From Synaphobranchus kaupii (lineage: Eukaryota; Chordata; Actinopteri; Anguilliformes; Synaphobranchidae), in the NCBI GenBank assembly GCA_029718625.1, contig CM056383.1:71634703-71698702 (forward strand): DNA of 64,000 nt. Direction: 5' to 3'. The position numbers were made by a program, and so were the translations under genes. The notes beneath the pieces are model-generated. The model did not search any database. It was given only the letters and a program-made list of their open reading frames with translations, and was not told the DNA's origin. Shown piece after piece: positions 47,809 to 59,670 of the stretch. Numbering within the stretch: position 1 is the stretch's first letter; every line of letters starts with the position of its first letter.

Positions 47809-48458
47809 ATTGATTACACTTTTCTTTCCTTTTTGGAGAGCAGACACTTTTTGGGACACAAACACAGAGCTAGGCAGAACATGACTATCTGAGTAGATTC
47901 AGCACTGCGACCACTGATACAGCGGCTGAGGCTGCTGTTAGCGCTATAAGCTAGCGCTTATTTTTTAAATAAGGTGTTTTAAAATGAAGCTTATACTGTA
48001 TGACAGTGGCACAGATCTATAGACTTTGGGATAATCAATGTATTGATCTGGCTTTTAATCACTTGAATAAGAGATTTATTTCAACATTGCCCCAAAACAT
48101 ACCTATGCTGTATCATATCTTGGAGAAATGTGCGAGGGAATCTTTTGAATTTGGGGAGGGGTGGAGGGGGAGGGGTGTGCAGTGGAAGTTAAACTTTGGC
48201 CTGCCATACATTAAGACCTTAATGGAGTTTGGAGTCAACAGAGCAACTCCGACTGAAGACATCCCCTGAAACGGATAAACCTTTCAGCGTCTCGGGGGCT
48301 CTGGGGAACAGAACGTTGGGCGCGTTTCGGCCCGTCAGGAGCCCCTTGGATTACTCTCTCTGTCAGGAGGGAGCTTTAGCGCTTTCAACGTGCGCGACAA
48401 ATTACCGCCGCAGGCCAGTGGAGGGGGGGGGAAAAGTGGAGCTTTCACAAAGTAAACT
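47809..48458. other. intergenic segment between CA array and G-rich minisatellite
   Basis: About 650 bases of unique sequence. An 89-codon open frame from 48000 has no recognisable similarity and no gene context. Nothing else was seen. Confidence 0.4.
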
Positions 48459-49905
48459 GGGGGAGAGGAGAGGAGCGAGGCCGCTGTGGCTGTGCCCAGG
48501 TTTGGATGGGGAACAGGGCTGGGGGTGCTGGGGGAGAGGAGAGGAGAGGAGCGAGGCCGCTGTGGCTGTGCCCAGGTTTGGATGGGGAACAGGGCTGGGG
48601 GTGCTGGGGGAGAGGAGCGAGGCCGCTGTGGCTGTGCCCAGGTTTGGATGGGGAACAGGGCTGGGGGTGCTGGGGGAGAGGAGAGGAGAGGAGCGAGGCC
48701 GCTGTGGCTGTGCCCAGGTTTGGATGGGGAACAGGGCTGGGGGTGCTGGGGGAGAGGAGCAGAGCGAGGCCGCTGTGGCTGTGCCCAGGTTTGGATGGGG
48801 AACAGGGCTGGGGGTGCTGGGGGAGAGGAGAGGAGAGGAGCGAGGCCGCTGTGGCTGTGCCCAGGTTTGGATGGGGAACAGGGCTGGGGGTGCTGGGGGA
48901 GAGGAGCAGAGCGAGGCCGCTGTGGCTGTGCCCAGGTTTGGATGGGGAACAGGGCTGGGGGTGCTGGGGGAAGGAGAGGAGCGAGGCCGCTGTGGCTGTG
49001 CCCAGGTTTGGATGGGGAACAGGGCTGGGGGTGCTGGGGAGAGGAGCGGAGAGAGGCCGCTGTGGCTGTGCCAGGTTTGGATGGGGAACAGGGCTGGGGG
49101 TGCTGGGGGAGAGGAGAGGAGAGGAGCGAGGCCGCTGTGGCTGTGCCCAGGTTTGGATGGGGAACAGGGCTGGGGGTGCTGGGGGAGAGGAGAGGAGCGA
49201 GGCCGCTGTGGCTGTGCCAGGTTTGGATGGGGAACAGGGCTGGGGGTGCTGGGGGAGAGGAGAGGAGAGGAGCGAGGCCGCTGTGGCTGTGCCAGGTTTG
49301 GATGGGGAACAGGGCTGGGGGTGCTGGGGGAGAGGAGAGGAGCGAGGCCGCTGTGGCTGTGCCCAGGTTTGGATGGGGAACAGGGCTGGGGGTGCTGGGG
49401 GAGAGGAGAGGAGCGAGGCCGCTGTGGCTGTGCCCAGGTTTGGATGGGGAACAGGGCTGGGGGTGCTGGGGGAGAGGAGAGGAGCGAGGCCGCTGTGGCT
49501 GTGCCCAGGTTTGGATGGGGAACAGGGCTGGGGGTGCTGGGGGAGAGGAGCGGAGCGAGGCCGCTGTGGCTGTGCCAGGTTTGGATGGGGAACAGGGCTG
49601 GGTTGCTGAGGGAGAGGAGAGGAGCGAGGCCGCTGTGGCTGTGCCATGTTTGGATGGGGAACAGGGCTGGGGGTGCTGGGGGAGAGGAGAGGAGCGAGGC
49701 CGCTGTGGCTGTGCCAGGTTTGGATGGGGAACAGGGCTGGGGGTGCTGGGGGAGAGGAGAGGAGAGGAGCGAGGCCGCTGTGGCTGTGCCAGGTTTGGAT
49801 GGGGAACAGGGCTGGGGGTGCTGAGGGAGAGGAGAGGAGCGAGGCCGCTGTGGCTGTGCCAGGTTTGGATGGGGAACAGGGCTGGGGGTGCTGGGGGAAG
49901 GAGAG
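48459..49905. repeat. G-rich minisatellite, about 20 copies of 66-76 bp
   Basis: Units contain GAGGCCGCTGTGGCTGTGCC, CAGGTTTGGATGGGGAACAG, GGCTGGGGGTGCTGGGGG and a variable number of AGAGG pentamers (one to four), which accounts for most of the length variation. A second variable site is CCCAGG or CCAGG. Each unit has four G-runs of three or more within about 27 bases, a canonical G-quadruplex pattern on the plus strand. Because all reading frames are stop-free, it creates several 365-535-codon ORFs on both strands that are not genes. Confidence 0.97.
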
Positions 49906-50004
49906 CCGGGCTGGGCTCTGACCTCACATGGAAGCCCAAAGGAAACCCTGAGAGAAAAAGAAGGAGCTATTTTCTGAGCAGAGGGAAATTACAGCCTGGG
50001 CAGC

Positions 50005-50007
<3 letters not shown>

Positions 50008-50063
<56 letters not shown>
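50008..50063 (+). repeat. (TG)n microsatellite
   Basis: About 28 TG units following the G-rich minisatellite. Confidence 0.97.
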
Positions 50064-50066
<3 letters not shown>

Positions 50067-53060
50067 TGGAGCAGGGCTTAGGTAGGTGCTCATCCTTCAC
50101 TCAGAGCTCCTGTGGGGGCCGTACTGTGGGGGCTGTACTGTAGAGCAGCGGTTAGAGCGCTACACTGCCTCCTAGACCACAGGGTCATGGGCACAAACTC
50201 CCAGAAGGACACTGTGGTTACGTCGCTTTTTTGGCTGCGTGTTGCGTAATGCGCCAAACGCCCACTTTTTTTTTTTTATATATAAGTTATCCAGAAGCAC
50301 GGAAGCCAGGCAAGTAAATCACATTAAACGAACCAACGGAACGGAGAAAGTGATCACACACCAGCGAGGCCCGCTTCAAAACCACAATGTAGATCATGTT
50401 ACAAATTACAGGCCTGCTTCAAGCAGCACATAAAATGTTTTTAACATGGCTGGCCGGCTACTGCTCCCATGGACCACGGGGACTCCAACATTACCAGTGA
50501 GTTTACCACAGCGGATTAGAGGGAGACTTAGCGCTCCAGTCCAATCTGGCCAACGCTCAAGCTAAACAGAGTCCGCCATGTTCAATCTATAAAAAAAAAA
50601 TTTTTTAAATAAAAAAAAAGTGTATTTTCTTTTTAGCAAATCAGAATCTTCCTCAGTCTTGATGGTAAACAAATAAAAAGTAATTAAGTTATATTAAAAA
50701 CAAGTGGGTGTTTCTGGAGAATTCTGGAATGCCTTTATCCAATCTAGAGTTAGTTCAATGCTCCAACATTTAATGTTCACAGAAGAAAATGGGCACACAC
50801 AGGTTGTGATAAATAGTTTGTTTTACTGGCATCAGTGGTAAAAAAAAAAAAAGAACCAAAAAAAAAAAAAAAACAGGTACTGAAACAGTCTTTGAACTTG
50901 CATAAGAGATCAACTGCAATACATCAACAAACACAAACAGTTATTCATGGGACATATGGGAATCAGTGGTGTAGGAGGTAAAAAAATAAAGAAAAACCCA
51001 TTAAATAATAACAAAACATGATATGTACGGCCTGTATGTAAAATACAATGGCAAACAGCAGAACAAGGATTCAAGTCACAAAGTTAGAGAAAAAAAACAA
51101 ACAAAAAAAAAACTTCCATTTGGTGCTAAAACAAATACTTATTCCATAACCCAATTTGTTTCCGTGTCTGTCCTTCAACATTGCTCTTTAAAATTCTGAG
51201 CTTTGAGAATCCCTGATTTTCAGGAAGGAGTCTGATCACGACCAATAATACAATATTCCCCACAGACTATTGGGGGGGCCTTCTCCTGAAATGGCCGCAT
51301 CATGTCAACAAATTTTTAGTTCCCTTACCTCTAAAGAAGCTGGCCTATCTGTCATGAACACATCTCCAGCCCCTTCTCCCCGGTGCTGACCACCTCTCCA
51401 GGGTCATCTCATCTGTCTGTCCATTTTTCAGGCATTTTCAGCACCGAGGTGACAGTTGGGGTCACATGGCATTGTGAACAAACAAACGCGCTCTCTTTGG
51501 ATTACGGTGCTGTCATTGCCAACACCCTCTCGTCTGGACCAAGGGCTAAACTAATATAGGGAAGAAATACCATCCTCGTCCTATGGCAAAATCTAGATGC
51601 AAGTTAATATGTGAGCTCTCTTATGCAGACTGTGTCTGAAATGTATGGTTTGTATATATTCAACTGCCACTTAGGTAACAGAGACCTCTCCTACAAAACT
51701 GCCCTAGCAGGGAATGCAAAAACATCAATAGGCTGTTATACTGGAGTTAATTTTTAAGGCAGGCTAAGACGAGATAAGTCAATAAGGGGGGTAAATTCTA
51801 AAACTACAAGTGGCACAGTGCATCTTCCGCCTCCTCCCCGAAACGAACATACGTGCGCACGCACCCAAACACGCACGCATGCGCGCGCGCGCACACACGC
51901 ACACACACACACGCACACACACACACGCTATTTACACATTTACAGAGCCAGTCTTCCACAACAACAACCCCAACCGGTTTTCCTTAGTGCAAGTGTCATG
52001 GTGCAAAACCACAATAATCCCGGCAGGAACGGAACTACATTGAAACGGATACAAGTGTTTATCATCCCTGCTCTCGCTTAAATCCACTCCATTCCCACCA
52101 GGATAAAATTGAATTTTTCCCATCGTGATCATACTCAGCAGACCGACAGATAAATAAATAGATAAATGAATAAAGGAGAAAAGCACTGGCGTCCTGTACA
52201 TGGGAGTGTTCTTGAGGAGAGTCCATAAATGAGCTCAAAGCTCCTCATGTTGATAGAGCTGGACATTATGTCATCCTGTTGGGCTACTTTGTGTTTCCAC
52301 ACCATTGTGTGGCCGGGCTCTGGTTGTATTTCCTCAAGCAAAACTTTGGCTGAATCCAGCCTCATTCCGGCCTCACCTTCTCCCCCCATCCCATCCCAAC
52401 AGGAGTAAGTCTGAAATTTCTGAAAGAGGTCATTTTCAGCTACATCAACAGAGCTCCCTCCAAGTGGGCGAAAAAGGGATCCATCGTCATTTCATCCTCT
52501 CGGACAGCTGTTGCCAATGTCCACAGCAAGGACAAACAATGGCGGACTTGGAAAAATCTCTGCAGCGCAAAAGCATCAACGGAACCGTGCAAGGACAATC
52601 CTGAAGGACAATCACCCTCAGGTTGGTAAAGAGATCCTTTTGAGGACACTGCCCCGTAGGACAACAAGAGTCCAGAACAGTCCTCTGCCCCTTCCACCGA
52701 GCTGGGGGTTGACAGATACATCTCGCCCAAGACCAAGCGGAAAAACATGGAGAAGGGGGGGGAGGGTGGGGGGGGGGTGGTCGGTGTTGGGAGGAAGAAA
52801 TCACACTGCATGTGCTGTAGAAGGCACCCTGGACCCAATCAGAACTAGGGTACAAGGCCCAATGTGGTTGCATAGAGACAGTGACTCAACTTGCACTGGC
52901 TTCCAATCGACAGAGCACTGCCACTTACCGTAGAACAGAGAGGCCATGTTTGAAAAATGGTGCCCACTTGATTACTGTCCCAGAACAGTCCGAGCGGTCG
53001 GGGACAGGGAATGCTAAATGTAGAGGGATGTGGTGACTGTCAAGCTCAGTCTATGACTGT
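50064..53060. other. region 3' of plekhm3, gene-free
   Basis: About 3 kb without a recognisable gene. 50125-50215 has tRNA-like words (CAGCGGTTAGAGCGCTACAC) and may be a SINE fragment. 50800-51120 is A-rich. 51840-51930 is a short CA/GC array. Part of it may be distal plekhm3 3' UTR, but no convincing minus-strand poly(A) signal was picked out. Confidence 0.4.
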
Positions 53061-53069
53061 AAGCCAGGG

Positions 53070-53255
53070 GTTTGAAACGCCAGTCCTGGAGGGCCGCAGT
53101 CTCTGCTGGTTTTTGTGATTTCCTTTCAATCAGCAGCCAATTAGGGCCTTGGAAACGAGGTGTGCAGACTCTTTAGCCAATCAGCGACTTAAATTAATCA
53201 CTTAAGTGCAGGAACAGCAGCCCTACAGGACATCATTTTGAGATCACCGCTGTAA
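53070..53255. mobile_element. decayed inverted-terminal repeat element (CTGGAGGGCC type)
   Basis: Left words GAAACGCCAGTCCTGGAGGG and GCAGTCTCTGCTGG. The right end read in reverse (GATCTCAAAATGATGTCCTG, TAGGGCTGCTGTTCCTG) is an imperfect inverted match. The CAGTCCTGGAGGGCC word is typical of a widespread fish MITE. Ends and target duplication are not resolvable. Confidence 0.5.
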
Positions 53256-53823
53256 GCTGTTGGCAGTGGCAGGTGCCTCTGGGCTTCCAGTCAGATGGTT
53301 CTCCTCAGAAGGCCCGGCTATGGTGGTGGAGCTCTGGTCAGCAATGCTGTCATTGTGTGGGGGTGTACGGAGGTTGTGGCGGGGCCTTGGGGCCGTGGCG
53401 ACAGGGGGTGAGATTTCGCAGTGCGGGCTGACCTGCGCACGGGCCGCTGGAATGTTCCACAGTCGCCAGGGTGATAGAGCGAGCCAGACCCCTTTCCGGG
53501 AAGATCCTCTGTCCCCGCCAAGCCAAACAGCCCGACTCCACCCCTTCAGATCCCAGCAGTGAGAATGTAGGTGTGAGTGTGAATGTGGGGGGTGGGGTGG
53601 GGGTGAGGGTGGATGAGCCAATGAGAGGTGTGTGTGTGTGTGTGTGAGACAGAATCCCCGCCGCCATCTTGAACACAAGTGTTCCCATAATCCCTTCCAT
53701 GGACTCCCCCTACTGGGCTAAATATTTGGTGAGGAAAGACACCCCAGGTGAATTACACTGAACCGAGGTTACACAAATCCCTTCTTTTTTAATATGACAG
53801 ACCATCTCTGCCAGTGACGTGAG

Positions 53824-54122
53824 CATAGATATAGAACCATAGATATGACATATGTCATAGTTAGTGGCACAATTTTTGAGACCATACCCAGGTAAGATGG
53901 TGGCCAGTAACCATGGTTTTATATTGATGAGCCAATCATCAGCTATCTGGCTTCTGAGACCTGATTATGACATCACAGTGGGTTAGAAAGTACATGACAC
54001 TTTTGCCATAGGTTCCTATTATAGCTGCACCCAGGTAAGATGGCTGCCAAATTGTTCCATTTCAGAATTCCAAATTACTATTACATTACATGATATGTCA
54101 CATCTATTGTTCTATATCTATG
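53824..54122. mobile_element. hAT-type MITE with perfect 8-bp target duplication
   Basis: A 299-bp element with termini CATAGATATAGAAC and the inverse GTTCTATATCTATG. The inverted match continues with AGATATGACATAT against ATGTCACATCT. Identical GACGTGAG copies flank it at 53816-53823 and 54123-54130. Inside, the word ACCCAGGTAAGATGG occurs twice about 130 bases apart, each containing a strong splice donor core CAG/GTAAG on the plus strand. No coding capacity. Confidence 0.93.
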
Positions 54123-54130
54123 GACGTGAG

Positions 54131-54835
54131 GCTGCAGAACAGCCAAAAGAGGTATGCAAAAGGTGGGGGGAAAAAAGGTTAGCCAGACCCAGGAAACACC
54201 AGGCCTGTAAAACGGACAGTAAATGAGCACTTCTAACACACTGCCCACAGCAGACAGCAATGAGACAGGGTGAGCACGGCCTCGCAGGGTCAAACAGGCA
54301 AGTCGACCGCAGCCTTGGTGTGGCGTGGCATGGCGCGGTGCGGGAAGACGTCGACGAGTCGGGTTCCGTTGCGATCTGATAGCGATTACCATCTGTGTGC
54401 GGGACAACATCCGGACTGTCCGAGTAATAGACAGCGCTGGTCTACGGAAGGTGAACAGCAGAATATGGACGGGTTGAGTTGATGAAGTAACATGAGGCGG
54501 CCATTTTGCGTCTCTGCCTACACAGTCTCTGCTATTATTTGGTGGCGCCTGAGCCTCGTGGAGCGTGGACCCTTTCCTTTTTATCGGAGGTGTGTGATAT
54601 AGCAGGACCCAGCGGTAATTTTCCAGATGAAAGCGGAGGGTAATTTGGCCTCATTATAGAGCAGTGCTTCTGGAGGGAGAGTTGGGAAATGTCTTTGTGT
54701 GCCTCTTTCTCTCTCTCTCTCTCTCTCTCAGGTGAGGCGCATTTGCAGTCAGACAGGTGTGTGGGCCAGAGCTTCTCTACCTGCACACCTCTAAACATCC
54801 AGCAGTTCTTGCACTGGGAGCAGGAGTAAGTGTAT
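54131..54835 (-). other. plekhm3: plekhm3 3' flank / probable 3' UTR
   Basis: Unique sequence with a short (CT)n tract at 54710-54730; probably part of the plekhm3 3' UTR on the minus strand. No other gene was seen. Confidence 0.4.
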
Positions 54836-54848
54836 AACACACACACAC

Positions 54849-54900
<52 letters not shown>

Positions 54901-54907
54901 GCGCATA

Positions 54908-54992
<85 letters not shown>

Positions 54993-55007
54993 GCGCATAC
55001 ACACATA
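54836..55007. repeat. (CA)n array with duplicated GCGCGC block, in plekhm3 3' UTR
   Basis: Two near-identical halves (ACACACGCGCGCGCACAC, then CACCCGCGCATACACACATA), a tandem duplication of about 80 bases. It starts about 60 bases beyond the plekhm3 stop codon, so the transcript carries UG/CG-rich repeat immediately 3' of the coding sequence. Confidence 0.95.
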
Positions 55008-55068
55008 CAAGGCCATCTTTATCGTTGTGTGCCACAGTTATAACAATGCTTGTGAGGACCGCCCTGTT

Positions 55069-55249
55069 TCAGGTGTCCTGGTAGGGCAGCTGGAAGGAGC
55101 TGAAGGTGTCGTCAGAGGGGCTGTCTCCCTGCTCCAGGTTCCTCCAGAAGGACGAGGGTCTCTGGTGGAGCTCCCTGCGTACACAGCGGGGGCAGGGCAG
55201 CGCCCGCATCCGGCATTCCGAGTGGAACACCGCCCCACATCCCTCACAC
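55069..55249 (-). CDS. plekhm3: plekhm3 terminal coding exon
   Basis: Acceptor TTTTCTCCAG (minus strand), one base completing Arg, then 59 codons [40 protein letters not shown] and [19 protein letters not shown], and TGA at 55071-55069. It carries three zinc-ligand groups (CxxC, HxxC and CxxC). Confidence 0.95.
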
Positions 55250-56208
55250 CTGGAGAAAACACACACACACAAACACGCGCACAGAAACACAATGAGGGCC
55301 GTTAGTGACCATATAGATCTTGATCTTGAAGGGTTACAGTACAGTAGGATAAGAGGCATTGATTTGTCACAGTACAGTAGGGTAAGGGTCAGTGATTGAC
55401 TTTTCCTCTCCTCTTGGGTCCAGACGGGCTCTGGTTTTGGTGTGACTTTGATCCAAACAACTAAACCAGACCCATGGCCACAGCTGATCTGATTACATCT
55501 ATAAATGAGGACTTCAGTGAAGTCACAAAGATCAGAGAGAGAGAGAGCGCAGAAACACTGGCTCTGGAGGACTGGAGTCACCTCATCCTGTCACCGTCTA
55601 GATTACCGAAGACCGGATGCACATTAAGATTTATATCCTTCAGGTAGGCTATACAAGATGGACCCCTTAAAATCTACGCCCCTTTACCGGTGATAAAGGA
55701 TATTACCATCCCATCCAAAAGTCAGGGCTGGTAACCTAATGCCACTGTTAGAGAGGAAGAAATAAGACTTCATCTGCAGCTGGAAGCAACACCCAACGCG
55801 TTCCAGCAGTACACAAATCAAAGCCTGTAGTAAATCCCAGCATGCATTGCTTTCAGGTGCAGCCACATTACAGGTGTAATTACAGCGGTTCAGTGTGCAG
55901 TTCACCTGCCCTTTGCTTGTGCAACCATTAAACACTGAAGCAAACACTCCCCGTTGGTCTACAAGCAGACTGCAGCCTAGATGTCCCAGCCTGATCTTGG
56001 GACAGGGAAAAGAATGTGCGCATTAATGTGTTCATGAGAACTCTTTACCTGATAACAAATTATTAGTTGAACAGCAGTTTCCGTAAGTAGATAACGGCAT
56101 ACCTGGGCTTGCAGGTGATGCCATAACCGCACCCTTCGGTTGCAGGCAAACACTTTCTGGCACAGAACTGGTATTACACTCTTGAACAATGTCATAGACT
56201 TTCTCATT

Positions 56209-56248
<40 letters not shown>

Positions 56249-59200
56249 TACACACACACACAAACAGAAAAACACCAACACTCTGAGATATACACACACG
56301 CACATACTCAATTCTGCTTGTACGATCGCTTGATCATCCTCGAAGGCCACACAGATCAATAAGTCAAGGGTCTGACACACACCCTTCCTCCCTGGCAACC
56401 GACCTAGGACGCTATTTGGCAATCAACCTCTTGTTGTGCCTTTACTTTGCTGGCCTAGAACCCTACTTATAAACGCGTCTTATCAGGTCCCAAGACCGAG
56501 AGCCATAAACAACCGGTAGACAGGCGCTTAACAACGGGCAAAGGTGTAGCAAAGCTTATCTGTGCTCAACAAAAAATGTCATGGCTTGAGTCTGCCATTC
56601 ATTACACAGACGAGTGACACTCAGTGAAACCAAAACTTTAATTTTTCCATGTGTCATGGGCGGCGAAGTTCATTATCTCTGAATCAGTGAGATTCCATCC
56701 ACTCAGTGCCCAATTTCACATTGGCTCTCTCGGCTCGCTACATAAAGGCCATCATTGATCGTAGAGAATGATTTATTGTGCATCCCATTTGGGCAACAAT
56801 AACTTCTGTGTTGCACAAAATATTTTTTCAGTTTAGTGGTAGCGTATTAAATATTACACTGTGATAAGAAACAAGCTGCTATTGGTTATATTTGCAGCGG
56901 CCAACGGTGCAGCTCAGCTTGTGGCGGTTAGAAATGGCGGTTAACTGCACGTATGCATGCGCGTTAGCAAACTTAGAAATGCTGCAAATTGACGGGGGAC
57001 ACTGCAATGGTGGCACAGCTGGACCCACATCTGTGAATGGCAATTTGAAGTATGGGAGAAAATGTGGCATAAAATCACGCTGCCCTGCAAAGATGGCCAC
57101 TGCTCTACCCTCTCTGCGGCCTGCCAGAGACCCTACACGTTGCCCCGCCCCCCCAGCCCAATCAATACGCCATGAACACACCATCAACACACCATCAACA
57201 CGCCATGAACACGCCATGAATGTGCATTTCATTCATCTCCAGTCCGTTTGTCACCCTGCTGCTATAAGAGACACATGTTGTCACAATCCTTGCACAAAAT
57301 AACTTACTGTTGTTTGTTCGGTTTGTTCTTTTTATGCGTTTTAAATGGCTATTGTATATGCAACCCCCCCCCCCCCCCCCCCCCCAAGAGGACCACAATG
57401 GAAATAAGCCTGTGGGCTTTATTGTGCATTTTATATCAACAGTTTTTTAAATGTATGTGATGGCTGTTTTCAGGTGAAGCAGTATTATATGTATTTATGA
57501 TCGTCAAATATAGCAACAGCAACCCCAGACAACCTGTCCAACATCATAAATCCACCGGTTCCTCAGCCTCTATGTGCAAGTGGTAGTGGTCTCTGAAGTG
57601 GCCAATGAGGCGGCTGATGTCTCCTCTGGCAGAGCCTCACTCTTCTCCCAAAAGCTCATAGTTTTGCTCAAGACTGGATTACCTACAACAACACTAACTT
57701 CTGCTACAGTTGCTGTTCCCGTATACTCCCCTGCTCAACCAGAGGGGGGGGGGGGGGGTGGGGGGGTTGAGACTGAACCCCCCACCCACCCACCATTTCT
57801 AATTTCATGCAAAGGCTTCCTGTGGGACAGACACAGCACTGCTGGTCCTTATAACGCAACAGGTCCACTCTCCAACTTCATGGATGAACTAGGCTTACTT
57901 GAGCACCTTCCTGGCAGACACCCCATCTGTCAAATACCTCTTTATACTCTACGCCCTCAACATTCACAATCCCCTCCCGCACACAACGCATGCAGGCAGC
58001 TCAGCCTTGTGTTATCGAGGAACCGGTGGCACGTCCAAACCGCTCTGTCGCACAACCTTTAACATCTCACTTCCATTTCATCTGACCTTCTCCCCTCCTC
58101 ACAACCTTCCACCACGACGTCCGCAGATCGTCTTCTGGCATCGGTTCCACTTTTGGTCTCGTCTTCCCTCCCCTGCGTCAGCGAGGCCTCATCCACTCAT
58201 GTGTATGTACTATAATTCATCCTCGACTCTCTCTCCTTAGCTCTCTCCTCCAGGTCAGTGTGATCAATCTTCTGCAGGCTACAGCTCCCTTCGGCAAAGG
58301 AAATATGAGATCACTGCTGACCTGACCCCCTACCAGTCACCCCTGTCCATCTTCTCCTCATCTATCACATGCGCTCCAGTATCCTTTTACCAGGAACAAA
58401 TTTAAGCTGCTGTCGCTGACACATGCAAACTCTTCTCTATCTTCTGCTACCTACCAACCACCCCCAAACGAAGTTCAGTTTGCAGCATTCTTCTGCAAGG
58501 ACGAAGTTTCAAACGGCCGTTAGCCCTTTAAGTGTCCTGTTGCACCTGCTATGCTCGGTTTGCCTCCTACACCCCAACCAGTCTGATTTTCACAGCAAGC
58601 ACAGGCATGGAGAGCGGAATATGGGCCATGGCCCTTAGCTTCAACCGCCCACAGTCCCTCTGGGCTCTATCTTTGGCCCTCTTCTTTTTTGCTCTACACC
58701 AGATCACTTGGTTCTGCCGTCCCGGTTGCCATCCCTGCTTGGGGCTTCTCTCAGTCCTGTTCTGCCAATACTAATCAATCCCCACCTCCTGTCTGACTCC
58801 ACTCATCACACATTGAGGACTCATCACATTACCATCACCACATGTCTCATGAGGATTTCCACCTGGATTATAACCAGTAACTCAACATTTCCAAAAGACC
58901 TGTTCTACCTGCCGGCCAATCACTCTCCCCTCCGTAACCCTGGACGGCTTCATACTGATCCTCTCCCACTCTCCCAGGTATTTCTGTCACCCTCAATGAA
59001 AAGCTCTCCTTCGCACAGAACGCTGCACCAGGAACATGGTCTTCAAATTCTTCCTGAACAACCAATCATCATCGTAGTACAAAGACAATCATCATCAACG
59101 TAGTACAAAGCAAAAGCATACGTACCGCCATAGCACGTGCATGAATTGTAGTCTTGTATCTTGGTATTCATTGCCCGTACAGCCAGACATGGATTACACT

Positions 59201-59409
59201 GGGGTTAATTCAATCGCTGCTGAATAGCGCTAATACCCCGCCCAGCCTCACCTCTTGGTGGCGCCCTCCTGGAAGGGGTAAATGACCTGGCCGTTGTGAC
59301 AGAGCTCGCAGATGAAGCCCTTCTCACTGCACAGGCTGCAGCTGTACACGTGGGAGCTGGCGAACTTTATCACCTTAGAGAGGAAGGGGGCCAGCTTCCC
59401 ATCGATCAC
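55069..59409 (-). CDS. plekhm3: PLEKHM3, C-terminal part (last two coding exons)
   Basis: Pleckstrin homology domain-containing family M member 3, a relative of PLEKHM1, PLEKHM2 and Rubicon, described as an AKT-interacting adaptor in muscle differentiation. Exons 59409-59252 and 55249-55069 encode 112 codons of the C-terminal zinc-binding Rubicon-homology domain. Visible pairs are CSLC and CELC in the first exon and CEGC, HSEC and CPRC in the second. The protein ends FQLPYQDT; the human protein from memory ends in a similar YQNT. In PLEKHM1 and Rubicon this domain binds RAB7 on late endosomes; whether PLEKHM3 does is less certain. The PH domains and N-terminus are not in the window; part may lie in the N gap. 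The gene is transcribed in the same direction as fzd5. Confidence 0.93.
55250..57480 (-). other. plekhm3: plekhm3 last intron, proximal part
   Basis: Short (CA)n arrays at 55258-55285 and 56213-56300, a 22-base C run (57364-57385) and a 15-bp-unit repeat near 57170-57220 (ACACCATCAACACACC/GCCATGAACAC). Otherwise unique; no gene was seen. Confidence 0.5.
57540..59110 (+). mobile_element. decayed L2/CR1-type LINE fragment (endonuclease and RT remnants)
   Basis: Broken frames on the plus strand preserve LINE ORF2 words in order. An endonuclease-like [17 protein letters not shown] and a THAGS..L.L..RN block lie at about 57870-58030. An RT block 5 remnant [12 protein letters not shown] (canonical VPQGSxLGPLLF) is at about 58650-58690. 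Later a [14 protein letters not shown] and [10 protein letters not shown] block (about 58880-59020) matches the LNLSKTELLVLP and LGVTLDEQLSF region of fish L2/CR1 proteins from memory. Many frameshifts and the loss of the YADD segment show it is dead. It lies in a plekhm3 intron, antisense to that gene. Confidence 0.72.
59252..59409 (-). CDS. plekhm3: plekhm3 penultimate coding exon
   Basis: 158 bp (minus strand) between an acceptor TGTGTGCAG and donor GTGAGG. It encodes [40 protein letters not shown] and [12 protein letters not shown] plus two bases of Arg. The phase matches the terminal exon exactly. On the transcript strand the acceptor is preceded by several hundred bases of CT-rich DNA. 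Confidence 0.95.
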
Positions 59410-59412
59410 CTG

Positions 59413-59418
<6 letters not shown>

Positions 59419-59456
<38 letters not shown>

Positions 59457-59639
59457 GCGAGAGCGAGAGCGAGAGCGAGAGCGAGAGCGAGAGAGAGAGA
59501 GAGAGAGGACAGCCAGCAGCCAGGGAGGGAGACGAGATAGAGACATATTGAAAAGAGAAGAAAGAATTAATAGAGGTGGGGTGGGGTAAAGGGAAGGTGA
59601 AATTGATACAAGAAAGAGTGAAGGGGAGAGAGAGGGAAA

Positions 59640-59670
<31 letters not shown>

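Noticed and set aside
48000..48269. 89-codon plus-strand ORF
   Set aside because: No similarity recognised and no promoter or splice context; the length is compatible with chance.
48229..50081. Five overlapping ORFs of 365-535 codons on both strands
   Set aside because: They read a roughly 72-bp minisatellite whose units contain no stops in most frames. Peptides are pure repeats, frames drift with unit length changes, and there is no gene context.
50125..50215. tRNA gene-like sequence
   Set aside because: CAGCGGTTAGAGCGCTACAC resembles a tRNA 5' half but box B is degenerate; more likely a SINE fragment.
52440..52933. Overlapping ORFs of 128-140 codons on both strands
   Set aside because: No recognisable domain, no splice context and Pro/Gly-rich low-complexity stretches; probably plekhm3 3' flank.
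53244..53700. Overlapping ORFs of 67-144 codons on both strands
   Set aside because: Proline/His-rich products of a GC-rich and TG-rich stretch without gene context.
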